From: JAPOVO01 sp026708165
Lineage (GTDB): Bacteria > Chloroflexota > UBA11872 > VXNJ01
Length of the DNA: 64,000 nucleotides
Reading direction: 5' to 3'
NCBI GenBank assembly: GCA_965208775.1
Contig: OZ242360.1
Coordinates: forward strand, 1,984,001-2,048,000
In this document: piece after piece, positions 16,870 to 25,380 of the stretch
Layout: each line of letters opens with the position of its first letter
How positions within the stretch are numbered: position 1 is the stretch's first letter
The notes under the pieces: generated by a model
Seen by the model: the letters and a program-made list of their open reading frames with translations, nothing else
Databases searched by the model: none
What the model was told of the DNA's origin: nothing
Made by a program: the position numbers and the translations under genes

Positions 16870-18204
16870 TTGTCCAAGTCAATCGAAGACCTCGCCGCCT
16901 CGATAACCGACGCCGTCGCCGGCCGGGAAGTAGCTTCCGGCTCCGCCCTCGACGAATGGTCGGTGGACGGCCTGTCGCCGCAGGTCTATGTCGAGCCGCA
17001 CAGCGCCGAGGAGATGGCCGCCGTCCTCAAGGCCGCCGACGACGCGCGGGCGGCGGTGGTCCCGCGCGGCTCCGGCACCAAGCTCGCGCTCGGCAACGTC
17101 CCTTCCGACTACCGGATCTGCGTCTCCACGGCCCGCCTCGACCAGGTCCTCGAATACACTCCCGCCGACATGACGGTTTCGGTGCAAGCCGGCATTACTC
17201 TTGCCAAGCTGCAAAAGATCCTCGCCCAGGAGAACCAGTTTCTTCCGCTCGACCCTCCCGACGGCGAGACCGCGACCATCGGCGGAATCCTCGCCGCAAA
17301 CAGTAGTGGACCGCTCCGCGCCGCCTACGGCACAGCCAGGGACCTGCTTATTGGAATCAGGGTCGCGCATCCCGACGGACTCGTGACCAAGGCCGGCGGC
17401 AAGGTCGTGAAGAACGTCACCGGCTACGATCTCAACAAGCTCTACACCGGTTCCCTGGGAACCCTGGGCGTGATAGTCGAAGCCAACTTCAAGCTCCAGC
17501 CTTTCCCGGCGGTGCAAAAGAGCGTTCTCGCGGTCATGCCGCCGGATGCCGCCTCGAACGCCGTCGACGCGCTGGTCGATTCCGTCCTCATGCCGAGCGC
17601 CGTTGATCTTTTTGACTCCCGCGCCCTGAGCCGCCTCTCCTCCAAGGCGAACGGCGGGCGGGGACTGCTCGTAAAATTCGGCGGCAACGCCAAGGCGGTG
17701 GAAAGGCAGATTCGCGATACCCGGTCGATCTGCTCCGAAGCCGCCCAAATAGAGGTACTAAGCGGCGAGGAGCAGGAGTTGGTCTGGAACAACGCGTGCG
17801 AGTTGCAGGCCGCCGCAGCCGCCGCCGGAGCGGCCGTCTGCAAGATATCCGTGCTTTCCTCGGAAGTTCCCCGGGTCTTTGACGAGGTCCGGGCCGTCGG
17901 GGATTCTGCCGGTCTGGAAGCGATGGTTTGGGGCAGGGCTGTGAACGGAATCTGCCACGCCGCGATCTACGAGGCCGACTCAGACCCGGCGGCTGTCAGG
18001 TCGGCGATAGAGCTGCTGCGCGACCGTCTCGGCGGCGGTTCGCGGTCCGTCGTCGTGGAGTCCTGCCCGCCCGCTGTCAAGGAAGGCCTTGACGTTTGGG
18101 GAGATACCGTCGATCCCGTCGCGCTGCGGATCATGAAATCCATCAAGGAAAAGTTCGATCCCAACAACACCCTCAACCCCGGCCGCTTCGTGGGGGGAAT
18201 CTGA
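16870..18204 (+). CDS. glcE: FAD-binding oxidase, GlcE-type glycolate oxidase subunit
   Basis: A 444-residue FAD_binding_4 flavoprotein. The FAD-contacting PRGSGTKLALGN, the LRAAYGTARDLLIGIR loop and the NVTGYDLNKLYTGSLGTLG motif match GlcE rather than GlcD most closely. The C-terminus ends FDPNNTLNPGRFVGG, typical of the family. With the downstream iron-sulfur protein it would oxidise glycolate or another 2-hydroxy acid and pass electrons to the respiratory chain. The start is a TTG without a strong ribosome site. No separate glcD is present, so this protein may be the only flavin subunit of a two-part enzyme. Confidence 0.85.
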   Translation: MSKSIEDLAASITDAVAGREVASGSALDEWSVDGLSPQVYVEPHSAEEMAAVLKAADDARAAVVPRGSGTKLALGNVPSDYRICVSTARLDQVLEYTPADMTVSVQAGITLAKLQKILAQENQFLPLDPPDGETATIGGILAANSSGPLRAAYGTARDLLIGIRVAHPDGLVTKAGGKVVKNVTGYDLNKLYTGSLGTLGVIVEANFKLQPFPAVQKSVLAVMPPDAASNAVDALVDSVLMPSAVDLFDSRALSRLSSKANGGRGLLVKFGGNAKAVERQIRDTRSICSEAAQIEVLSGEEQELVWNNACELQAAAAAAGAAVCKISVLSSEVPRVFDEVRAVGDSAGLEAMVWGRAVNGICHAAIYEADSDPAAVRSAIELLRDRLGGGSRSVVVESCPPAVKEGLDVWGDTVDPVALRIMKSIKEKFDPNNTLNPGRFVGGI

Positions 18205-18353
18205 TTGGCCACTCGTTCTTATCTCTTTCTCCGTTCGTGGTGAGCCTGTCTAACCATGAACTCCCTCCGAACATATTCGTCATTCCCGCGAAAGCGGGAA
18301 TCCATCCCGTTCACCGCAACCCCGTCCAATCATGCCCCCCCAGGAAATCCCCG
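18205..18353. repeat. Two dispersed repeats between glcE and glcF
   Basis: The gap holds GTGAGCCTGTCTAACCATGA (18240-18259) and a 27-base palindromic element CGTCATTCCCGCG...CGGGAATCCA (18278-18304). The palindrome is identical over 27 bases to one at 30457-30483. The first element has a close relative at 19803-19821. Both families appear only between genes here. Confidence 0.8.
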
Positions 18354-19664
18354 ATGACCCTTGAAGAAATGGTCGGCTTCACCGATATCGACGCGCCCGA
18401 CCCCCGGCTCATCAATACCTGCATCCACTGCGGACTCTGCCTAAACGAGTGCCCGACCTACCGGCTTCTGCGGGTCGAGATGGACTCCCCGCGCGGCAGG
18501 ATCCAGCTCATCAAGGCGGTGGACGAAAGCCGTCTGTCGCTCACCGAGGAGTCGTTCGCCAAGCACATCTACCTCTGCCTCGACTGCCGGGGCTGCGAGA
18601 CCGCGTGTCCGTCCGGCGTCCAGTACGGCCCGCTGGTCGAGGCCGCCCGCAGCCAGTTGACCGCCGCCGGAAACGTTCCGAGGGGCATCCGAATAGCCAA
18701 CTTCGTCCTGCGCCACCTCTTCCGGACGCCCCGGCGGCTCAAGTTCGCCGCCCGCATGTTGCGGTTCTATCAGCGTTCGGGATTGCAGAAGCTCGTCCGC
18801 GCTAGCGGCGTACTAAAGCTCCTGCCTGGCGGCATGGCCGACGCCGAAGCCCTTACGCCGGTCATTTCCGACCGGTTCGTCGACGCCGGCGCGGTAGAGC
18901 ATGTGCCCGCCCGGGGCGAGACGCGTCACCGTGTCGCCTTCCTGTCGGGATGCATCATGAGCGTCGCGTTCTCCGAAGTCCACGAAGCCTCGCTGCGCGT
19001 CCTTTCCCGCGCCGGCTGCGAGGTCGTCCTGCCAAAAGACCAGGTCTGCTGCGGCGCGCTGAGCTTCCACAACGGCGACCGCGAGACCGCCCGCGATCTG
19101 GCCCGCGCCAACGTCCGGGCGTTCGAAGAGATCGACGCCGAGGCCATAGTCGTCAACTCTGCCGGATGCGGCTCGACCATGAAGGAATGGGGCGAAATCC
19201 TCGCCGACGATCCCGACTACGCCGAACGGGCCGAGGCCGTCGCCCACAAGGTCAAGGACTTCAGCGAGTGGCTCGCCGGGACCGGCCTGGGAACCGGCCT
19301 GGGAACCCTCGACGCCCGCGTGACCTACCAGGAGGCCTGCCACCTGCGGCACGCGCAGAAGATCGTCGACGAGCCGCGCGACCTCATCATGTCCATACCC
19401 GGAGTCGAGCTTGTCGAGATGCGCAACTCCGTCCTCTGCTGCGGCAACGCCGGCATCTACAGCGCGCTCAATACCGAGATATCAATGGGCATCCTCGACG
19501 ACAAGCTCGACAACATCACCGCCACCGAAGCCACCACCGTGGTCACCACCAACCCCGGCTGCCAGATGCACGTCAGCGGCGGCCTCAAGTCCCGCGGCTC
19601 CAACGCCCGCGTCCTCCACATCGCCCAGCTCCTCGACGAGGCCATGACCAAAGGCCAACCGTAA
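18354..19664 (+). CDS. glcF: Glycolate oxidase iron-sulfur subunit, GlcF-like
   Basis: A 436-residue protein with two ferredoxin-type 4Fe-4S motifs, C23-x2-C26-x2-C29-x3-C33 (CIHCGLCLNECP) and C75-x2-C78-x2-C81-x3-C85 (CLDCRGCETACP). Two CCG domains follow, with CCGALSFHNG, SAGCGSTMKEWG and CCGNAGIYSAL. This is the GlcF/LutA/HdrD-type electron carrier partnering the upstream flavoprotein. The frame stays open upstream through the repeat-bearing gap, but the ATG at 18354, with AGGA before it, gives the natural N-terminus. Length fits GlcF of other bacteria. Confidence 0.92.
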   Translation: MTLEEMVGFTDIDAPDPRLINTCIHCGLCLNECPTYRLLRVEMDSPRGRIQLIKAVDESRLSLTEESFAKHIYLCLDCRGCETACPSGVQYGPLVEAARSQLTAAGNVPRGIRIANFVLRHLFRTPRRLKFAARMLRFYQRSGLQKLVRASGVLKLLPGGMADAEALTPVISDRFVDAGAVEHVPARGETRHRVAFLSGCIMSVAFSEVHEASLRVLSRAGCEVVLPKDQVCCGALSFHNGDRETARDLARANVRAFEEIDAEAIVVNSAGCGSTMKEWGEILADDPDYAERAEAVAHKVKDFSEWLAGTGLGTGLGTLDARVTYQEACHLRHAQKIVDEPRDLIMSIPGVELVEMRNSVLCCGNAGIYSALNTEISMGILDDKLDNITATEATTVVTTNPGCQMHVSGGLKSRGSNARVLHIAQLLDEAMTKGQP

Positions 19665-20073
19665 AGCACTAGGCGACGACCGACTACCGAACCGCCCACT
19701 GCCCTCCCGTCATTCCGGCGAAAGAACGTCACCCCGTGCTCCGATACGGGGCCGGAATCCAGGGGTGGGGTCGGGCGTGCCAGCATCCCGCCGCCGTCCG
19801 CAGTGAGCCTGTCGAACCATGCGTTCTGACTCCTATGCGGCGTATCGTCCAGCGATCCCTTCCCGGCCAATCCTCGTAGGGGCGGTTCGCGAACCGCCCT
19901 CCCTCCGCCCCCACCCGTCATACCGAGCGAACCCGAGGAATCTCCCGCCGCCCATCCAACACCTGATTCCCCGTGAAAAAATCGGAAGAACATTTTTCCG
20001 TTGGGTGTAGACGATGGTGATATCGGGGTTCAATCTGAAAGTCGCGGCCGTTCAATTAAGCGAAAGGAATGAA
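19665..20073. repeat. Gap densely packed with dispersed repeats
   Basis: This stretch of about 400 bases after glcF carries four elements. They are a long palindrome (CGTCATTCCGG... to ...GGCCGGAATCCAG, 19708-19762), GTGAGCCTGTCGAACCATG (19803-19821), GTAGGGGCGGTTCGCGAACC (19876-19895, with the palindrome running to 19899), and a TCATACCGAGCGAA...GAGGAATC unit (19916-19943). No protein-coding frame here is convincing. Confidence 0.8.
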
Positions 20074-20502
20074 ATGGCTGGTTCAAACGGCACCGTAAAT
20101 GGAACCCAAAATGGGACCGTGCCCAAGCGGGTTCGGATCAAGGAAAGGAGGCTGCGCGCGCTCGAGCTCCGCATGAGGGGACTGACCTATGCGGAAATCG
20201 CCCGTGAGGTCGGCTACGCGTCCGGTTCCGGCGCCCACAAGGCCGTCCGCGCGGCACTCGAAGCCGAGGCGCTCATGACCGCCAGCGAAGTCAGAGACCT
20301 CCTCGTGTTGCGGTTGGAGACTCTGCTTCAGGGCATATGGGACGCCGCCTGTCGCGGCGAGTTTCAGGCTATTGATAGAGTGCTGCGAATACTCGACCGG
20401 GAGGCCAAACTACTGGGTCTCGACCTGCCCCCGCAGCCCGAGAATCCGCCCGAAGAGCTGCCCGTCAAGGCTTACATAAACTTCCCGATGGACGACATCT
20501 GA
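20074..20502 (+). CDS. Orphan helix-turn-helix protein resembling phage terminase small subunits
   Basis: A 142-residue basic-to-acidic protein. Residues about 25-65 form a helix-turn-helix (LRMRGLTYAEIAREVGYAS, then HKAVRAALE). The following helices (LVLRLETLLQGIWDAA, then EFQAIDRVLRILDREAKLLG) match a pattern common in small proteins beside phage terminases. ATG 20074 has AAAGGA five bases upstream; the frame extends further up without a better start. Repeat-rich DNA surrounds it on both sides and no large terminase, portal or capsid gene follows. It is probably a stranded phage-derived or regulatory DNA-binding gene. Confidence 0.65.
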   Translation: MAGSNGTVNGTQNGTVPKRVRIKERRLRALELRMRGLTYAEIAREVGYASGSGAHKAVRAALEAEALMTASEVRDLLVLRLETLLQGIWDAACRGEFQAIDRVLRILDREAKLLGLDLPPQPENPPEELPVKAYINFPMDDI

Positions 20503-21263
20503 GTTCAGCGCTCCGGATACGCCTTTCAAATAGCCCTCGTTCGGAGTCGCCGCCAAGCCTTCACCCCCTCTCCTCGAAGGGAGAGGGTTGGTGAGGGTGA
20601 ACTACTGCGTGCAATTTGAGCCTGCCCTGAGCTAGTTCAAGGGGCGAACCATCAGCCGGCCGTCAAATCGGACGGTCGCTCTCAGCCTGTCCTGTCCACC
20701 GTGCGCTTGCCCAAGAGCGCGACCTGAGCCTGCCGAGCAGTCGGGGGGCGCGCCAACGATCTTGCCGAACACGTTCCGATCCTAGGCGAAGTCGGCATCC
20801 CATTCTTTCCATCCATCATCCCCACGCCACTACAATCGTTCAAGTCGTGTGGGACGTCCAAGCATCTCTCGTCCCCTTACTCGACACTCCCGCGAAACTG
20901 GAATTCACGCCCCTCTACACCACGTTTACCATAGTCAAGTACCCCCCTGTTTGTTTCCTGGGTCACAGGGTAATGTTTCCTAAACCTAGGAAATGCAATA
21001 GATTCCGGACCGGTCCGAAAGTCCCAAGAAACGGCGTCACCCCTGGCGCTCGCTCCGACCCCTGACCCCCCGCGGCCTGGGACCGAAATCAGCCGAATTC
21101 AACAACCCGAACAATCCCCACTACTGCTCGACAGTCACCTCGCTGGGCGTCACTCGACGGTGTGTCCGAAGTCCTCGGTTGGCGAACGACCTGCGCAGCC
21201 GATCGCTCATCCCTTGGACGGCCGTTCCCGCTACAGCTTTTAGTAGGGTAGGTTCTTCTTTAT
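20503..21263. other. Long non-coding gap with dispersed repeats
   Basis: A 761-base region upstream of the first sugar-binding lipoprotein. It contains the CCCTCTCC hairpin repeat with GGTGAGGGTGA tail (20564-20600) and a GAGCCTGCCCTGAGC...TTCAAGGG unit (20617-20650). A 72-codon frame at 20847-21065 lacks a ribosome site and family resemblance. Promoter elements for the transport gene must lie in the last 150 bases, but I could not choose between weak candidates. Confidence 0.55.
20564..20600. repeat. Dispersed repeat, CCCTCTCC/GGAGAGGG hairpin family, copy 2
   Basis: Inverted arms CCCTCTCC and GGAGAGGG followed by TTGGTGAGGGTGA. It shares arms and tail with copies at 7255-7291 and 28259-28294. 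Confidence 0.8.
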
Positions 21264-22784
21264 ATGAACATCGATAAGGGCCTGACTCGACGCAAGATCC
21301 TCCGCTCCGGCCTAGTTGGCGGAGCTGGTCTGGCGGCCCTGGCGGCGCTTGCCGGATGTGGTGAGCCGCGGATCGTCACCGAGACCAGGATCCAGGAAGT
21401 CATCAAAGAGGTTCCGGTCGACAAGGTCGTTACCCGGATCGTCGAGAAAGAACGGGTCGTCGAGGTCCAGGTCGCGGTCGAGGTCGAGGAGGTCATCACC
21501 GAGGTCGTCGAGGTCGAGAAGGTCGTCACCAGGATCGTCGAGGTGATGCCCAAGCCCAAGGACGTGACGATCGTCGCCTGGAACGCCAACTGGGGCGAGT
21601 CTTATAACGACCTGATGATGAACCTCGCCAGGGACTTCGAGGCGGCGTTCCCGCACATCAAGGTCGACTATCAGTTCTTTCCCGAGTGGGAAGAGAGGCT
21701 GCTCAGGTCGGTGGCCGGCGGAGACCCTCCCGACACCACGTACACGAACTGGATTGCCCAGGGCAGGCTCGCGTTCCTCGGCGTGTTCCAGCCGCTTGAC
21801 TCGTTCGCCAGGCTGGCCGGAATAACCCGCGACAAGTACATCCCCTCCATGTATGACTCCTCCACGTATCAGGGCCGGCTGTACGCTCTGCCGGGCGGCG
21901 CCGACTTCATCGCTGTCTTCCGAAACCAGGACATGTACGAAGAGGTCGGCCTGGAAGAAGGTCCCGCGACTCAGGACGACCTGATTGAGCACTCCCTCAA
22001 GCTGCTCTCGTCAGACGGCCCGAAAATCACGCGTATCGGATGGCATCCTCTGTGGCGCAGAGAGATCATGAGCTTCCTGAACGGCGGCGAGTTCTGGGAT
22101 GTCGGAACTCAGTCGGTGACGCCGGACCACCCGGACATAGTTGGTTTCCTGGAGAGATTCCAGACCTACTCCACCGAGCTCGACTTCAACCGTATTTCGG
22201 CGTTTTGGCAAGACCAGCCCGGCTACTCCAGGCCCGGCAGCCCGTTCGCCCTGGGGAAGGCCGCCTACCTGACGACCGGATTCTGGGCGCAGGACCCGCT
22301 GGACAAGTACGCCGCCGACATCAATTACTCGATGAGCCTTCTTCCGTCCGCCACCGGCGCTGCCGAAGAACGCGCTTGGGACTCGGTCCAGGGCTGGATG
22401 TACGGCATACCCACCGGCGCCAGGCATCCCGATGAAGCGTGGGAGTTCATGAAGTTCGGCTTCTTCGACAACTCCGCCCGGATGGCAGTCAACACGCTCA
22501 ACGGACCGACGGTCCTGGCGCAGCAGCAGGAGTGGATCGACGGAATGCTCGAACGCATCGGTCCCGGCAACCGTCTGGCCAGGTGGTTCGACTTCTTTAC
22601 CGGTCTCAGGAACAAGGGCGAGAAGCACTGGCCGGCGATCCCAATCGGGTCGTTCTACAGGACCGAGTGGGGCAAGTCTGCCGAGAAGGTCTTCCGAGGC
22701 CTTGAGGAGCCTGCCGAGTCCATGGCGAACGTCAAGAAGATCGCCACGGACGAGCTGATCAAGGTGCGGCGGTCGAGAAGCTAA
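21264..22784 (+). CDS. Extracellular sugar-binding lipoprotein with Val-Glu-Lys stalk (first of two)
   Basis: A 506-residue ABC-type family 1 solute-binding protein. It begins with a twin-arginine-like RRKILR and lipobox LAGC (C32), then a low-complexity stalk at residues 36-95 built from VEKVVTRIVE-type repeats. The binding domain starts near residue 101 (VTIVAWNANWGE) and has the LPGGADFIAVFRNQDMYEEVGL hinge and C-terminal features of carbohydrate-binding lipoproteins. It lies 1 kb upstream of the main transport operon, separated by an opposing MOSC gene, so it may be an alternative binding protein for the same permeases. The ligand is unknown. Confidence 0.9.
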   Translation: MNIDKGLTRRKILRSGLVGGAGLAALAALAGCGEPRIVTETRIQEVIKEVPVDKVVTRIVEKERVVEVQVAVEVEEVITEVVEVEKVVTRIVEVMPKPKDVTIVAWNANWGESYNDLMMNLARDFEAAFPHIKVDYQFFPEWEERLLRSVAGGDPPDTTYTNWIAQGRLAFLGVFQPLDSFARLAGITRDKYIPSMYDSSTYQGRLYALPGGADFIAVFRNQDMYEEVGLEEGPATQDDLIEHSLKLLSSDGPKITRIGWHPLWRREIMSFLNGGEFWDVGTQSVTPDHPDIVGFLERFQTYSTELDFNRISAFWQDQPGYSRPGSPFALGKAAYLTTGFWAQDPLDKYAADINYSMSLLPSATGAAEERAWDSVQGWMYGIPTGARHPDEAWEFMKFGFFDNSARMAVNTLNGPTVLAQQQEWIDGMLERIGPGNRLARWFDFFTGLRNKGEKHWPAIPIGSFYRTEWGKSAEKVFRGLEEPAESMANVKKIATDELIKVRRSRS

Positions 22785-22864
22785 CCGGCGGTATCTCGAT
22801 CTTGATTAGGAGGGGCGGGGGCAATCGCTCCCGCCGGGTGACCGGCCGGTGCGGACAGTCGGCT

Positions 22865-23440
22865 CTACCCGCCTACCTTGGTGACTATGTCCCCGGCGCG
22901 AATCGCTCCTGACTGAACGACTCGGGTGTTGATGCCGCGCAGCCGCATGCTCATGGCGGTCGGCGTGCTCACGAATCTCAGGGCGTCGTGGCCGTACCTG
23001 TTGGCGAACTTCGCGCAGCCGGTGTGAGGGATCTTGGACACCTCGATAACCGCCGAGCCGACAGAGAGACGCGTACCCACCGGCAGGTTCTCCTTGCTCA
23101 TGTCGATATCGATGATCAGCTGATCGCCCGAGAGCCGCCAGCGCTCTTCAGACTGCGCGATCAGGCCGAGCGTGCGGGAGTTCATGATCGTGACCTGCGC
23201 GGCGGGGTTGGGTCCGCCATCGGGGGTGCGGCTACTTCCTCGGTCCTTCCAGCTGTCTCCGACCAGGCCCACGTCAACGTCGAGCCTGCCTTCCGTCGAG
23301 ACCTCGCGCTCATCGACGGCCGGGCGGCTCACGATCATCATCAGCGGGCCGCCGTCTGTCGGAGACTGGCGGATGTGGTCTAGTCCGGCCTCCAGCTCGT
23401 CTAGGGTCGGGTGTCGAATAGCATTCGTAGAATCGTTCAT
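22865..23440 (-). CDS. MOSC-domain protein
   Basis: A 191-residue protein with the beta-strand MOSC fold of molybdenum cofactor sulfurases and YiiM-like proteins. It includes the conserved-cysteine segment (IPHTGCAKFANRYGHDALRFV) and a terminal RAGDIV, typical of stand-alone MOSC proteins. Such proteins are thought to move sulfur or metal-sulfur groups, or reduce N-hydroxylated compounds with a molybdenum cofactor. I start at ATG 23440 (MNDSTNAIRHPT); upstream codons are Arg/Ser-rich and look non-coding. It points against the transport genes on both sides, so it is not part of that operon. Confidence 0.82.
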   Translation of the reverse strand: MNDSTNAIRHPTLDELEAGLDHIRQSPTDGGPLMMIVSRPAVDEREVSTEGRLDVDVGLVGDSWKDRGSSRTPDGGPNPAAQVTIMNSRTLGLIAQSEERWRLSGDQLIIDIDMSKENLPVGTRLSVGSAVIEVSKIPHTGCAKFANRYGHDALRFVSTPTAMSMRLRGINTRVVQSGAIRAGDIVTKVGG

Positions 23441-23781
23441 CTCAGCCTTGGCTTCGCTTTGTTGTCTTCGGCCTCTTTCGCGGTCTCCGGATTCCGACCG
23501 GTAGCGGGGAGGTCGTTGTCGCTGCGCCGAATCAGAATACCCTGTTGGACTTCGACGAGGTGGACCCGGACAGCCTCTACAAGTCACATGCGGCCACCGG
23601 AGGAGCTTTTGCATTTTCGCGCCGTCGCGTCAGTCAGAGCGTTTCTTGCTCGCCCGATACATTCGATTGCGTTGCCGTCTATGTCTGACTATCATTCTGG
23701 CTCTAGCCCCTCTATTGGGCATGTTTGCCACTGGGGCCGGTTTGTGGGACATAGTCCTCATATTGGGAGGGTTATCGAATC
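23441..23781. other. Intergenic region upstream of the sugar transport operon
   Basis: A 341-base divergent gap between the MOSC gene and the second binding lipoprotein. It should contain the operon promoter. No repeat family member or structured RNA was recognised. The only clear signal is the GGGAGG ribosome site at 23765-23770 before the GTG start. Confidence 0.5.
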
Positions 23782-25329
23782 GTGAGTGAAAAGAAAGGTT
23801 TGACCCGGCGCAAGGTCATTCGATCTGGACTGATCGGCGGCGCGGGGCTGGCGGCGGTAGCCGCTCTGGCCGGTTGCGGCGAGACTCAGATTGTTGAGAA
23901 GGAAGTAGTCAGGGTCGTAACCCAGGAAGTGCCGGTCGAGAAGGTCGTCACTCAAGTAGTCGAGAAAGAGAGAGTCGTCGAGGTCGAGAAGGTCGTGACC
24001 CAGCAGGTCGAGGTCGCGGTCGAGGTCGAGAAGGTCGTCACCCAGCAGGTCGAGGTCGAGAAGGTCGTCACCAAGATCGTCGAGGTGGAGAAGCCCGTCG
24101 TCGAGAAGGCCAGCCTCCGGCTCGCCAGCTACGTCTGGGGTGACCGCGTGGTTGCCGAATATGCTCGCAACATCTCCGACTGGGAAGCCAAGTCGGGGCA
24201 CAACGTGCAGTTCGAGTACTCGAACTACAACGGGCACCTCCAGCGACTCGCCACTCAGATCGCCGCGGGCAACCCGCCCGACGTGGCGATGAGCGTTCCC
24301 GACGTCATCCCGAACTGGGTGGCCGCAGGGATCATCGTCGAGCTGACCGAGTACCTAAAGGTCAGCACGTTTGACATCAACGAGTGGTATCCGGAAGTCT
24401 GGCAGGGTCTGAGAGACGTTTCCCAGACTAAGACCTACGCAGTGCCCGTCACCTGGGACGGTGACCTCACCTACTTCAACAAGGAGCTGTTTGACGCGGC
24501 CGGCGTGGAGTATCCAGCCGCCGACGGCAACTGGACCTACGAAGACATGATTGAGAAGGCCCTGCAGCTCAACCAGTTCGACGGGGACCGGCAGACCCAG
24601 TGGGGCGCGATGAACGGGTTCGTCGCTGGATTCGACTGGCCCTTCGGCGCCGGACACTACAAGTTCGACGAAGACCAGTTCTACAACGAGTGCATCACCT
24701 ACAAAGAGGGCTACACCAACGCGATGCAGCTCGTGCACGACTTCGTCTACGAGTACTCCATCTGGCCCAAGCCGGGCGCCGCTCCCAGTGGAAACATCTT
24801 CAAGGCCGGTCTGGTCGGGATGTGGGCGACGGGTGGATCTTGGAATATCCAGGGTCTTCAGGACTCTCCGCCTCCGTTCGCGTGGGACCTCACCATGCCG
24901 CCGCTGAACACGGAATCCGGTCGCCGGCCCAGTGGTGGTCAGGCCAACAACTTCGAGATGTTCACCGCCTCCAAGTATCCGGACCAGGCCTGGGAGCTTA
25001 TGCACGACCTGGCGTTGACGGATCACGGGCAGGCGACTCTGGGCGTGGCTCTGGAGACGCCGGCTAAGAAGGCCGCCGCCGAGGGCGCCTATGCGGAGCA
25101 GGTTCTGAGTGCCGCCGACAACGGACTGGTAACCCTTGAAGTCCTCGACAAGTGGACCAAGGCTTTCCAGAACGGCTACCTGCTGTGGGACGTCTACGTA
25201 GGCGAGCTCATCCAGTTCACGGACCAGATGTTGTCGAACGACATCACGCCCGTCGAGATGGGGCAGATGTATGCGGACAGCATGAACGCCGCCATCGAAG
25301 AGCAGCGCGCCAAGCGACCGTACTCTTAG
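23782..25329 (+). CDS. Extracellular sugar-binding lipoprotein with Val-Glu-Lys stalk (second)
   Basis: A 515-residue family 1 solute-binding lipoprotein, first gene of the transport operon. RRKVIR and lipobox LAGC (C32) precede a longer stalk (residues 36-110) of repeats such as VEKVVTQQVEV. The mature domain shows NPPDVAMSVPDVIPNW, TWDGDLTYFNKELFDAAGV and FEMFTASKYPDQAWELM, features of binding proteins for oligosaccharides or polyols. The first 30 residues are close to those of the protein at 21264, but the ligand domains differ more, implying different substrates. The GTG start follows GGGAGG. Two permease genes come next. Confidence 0.92.
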   Translation: MSEKKGLTRRKVIRSGLIGGAGLAAVAALAGCGETQIVEKEVVRVVTQEVPVEKVVTQVVEKERVVEVEKVVTQQVEVAVEVEKVVTQQVEVEKVVTKIVEVEKPVVEKASLRLASYVWGDRVVAEYARNISDWEAKSGHNVQFEYSNYNGHLQRLATQIAAGNPPDVAMSVPDVIPNWVAAGIIVELTEYLKVSTFDINEWYPEVWQGLRDVSQTKTYAVPVTWDGDLTYFNKELFDAAGVEYPAADGNWTYEDMIEKALQLNQFDGDRQTQWGAMNGFVAGFDWPFGAGHYKFDEDQFYNECITYKEGYTNAMQLVHDFVYEYSIWPKPGAAPSGNIFKAGLVGMWATGGSWNIQGLQDSPPPFAWDLTMPPLNTESGRRPSGGQANNFEMFTASKYPDQAWELMHDLALTDHGQATLGVALETPAKKAAAEGAYAEQVLSAADNGLVTLEVLDKWTKAFQNGYLLWDVYVGELIQFTDQMLSNDITPVEMGQMYADSMNAAIEEQRAKRPYS

Positions 25330-25380
25330 GGGATTGGCTCGTACCGCAGTTAACCTCTATCGGGTTGCGATAGCCGCGAA

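Noticed and set aside
20847..21065. A 72-codon frame upstream of the first sugar-binding lipoprotein
   Set aside because: No start signal, no family resemblance and composition like the surrounding non-coding DNA.
21420..24110. Repeated GTCGAGGTCGAGAAGGTCGT units that resemble a short CRISPR-like or tandem array
   Set aside because: They are in-frame codons of the lipoprotein stalks, with no spacers between units.
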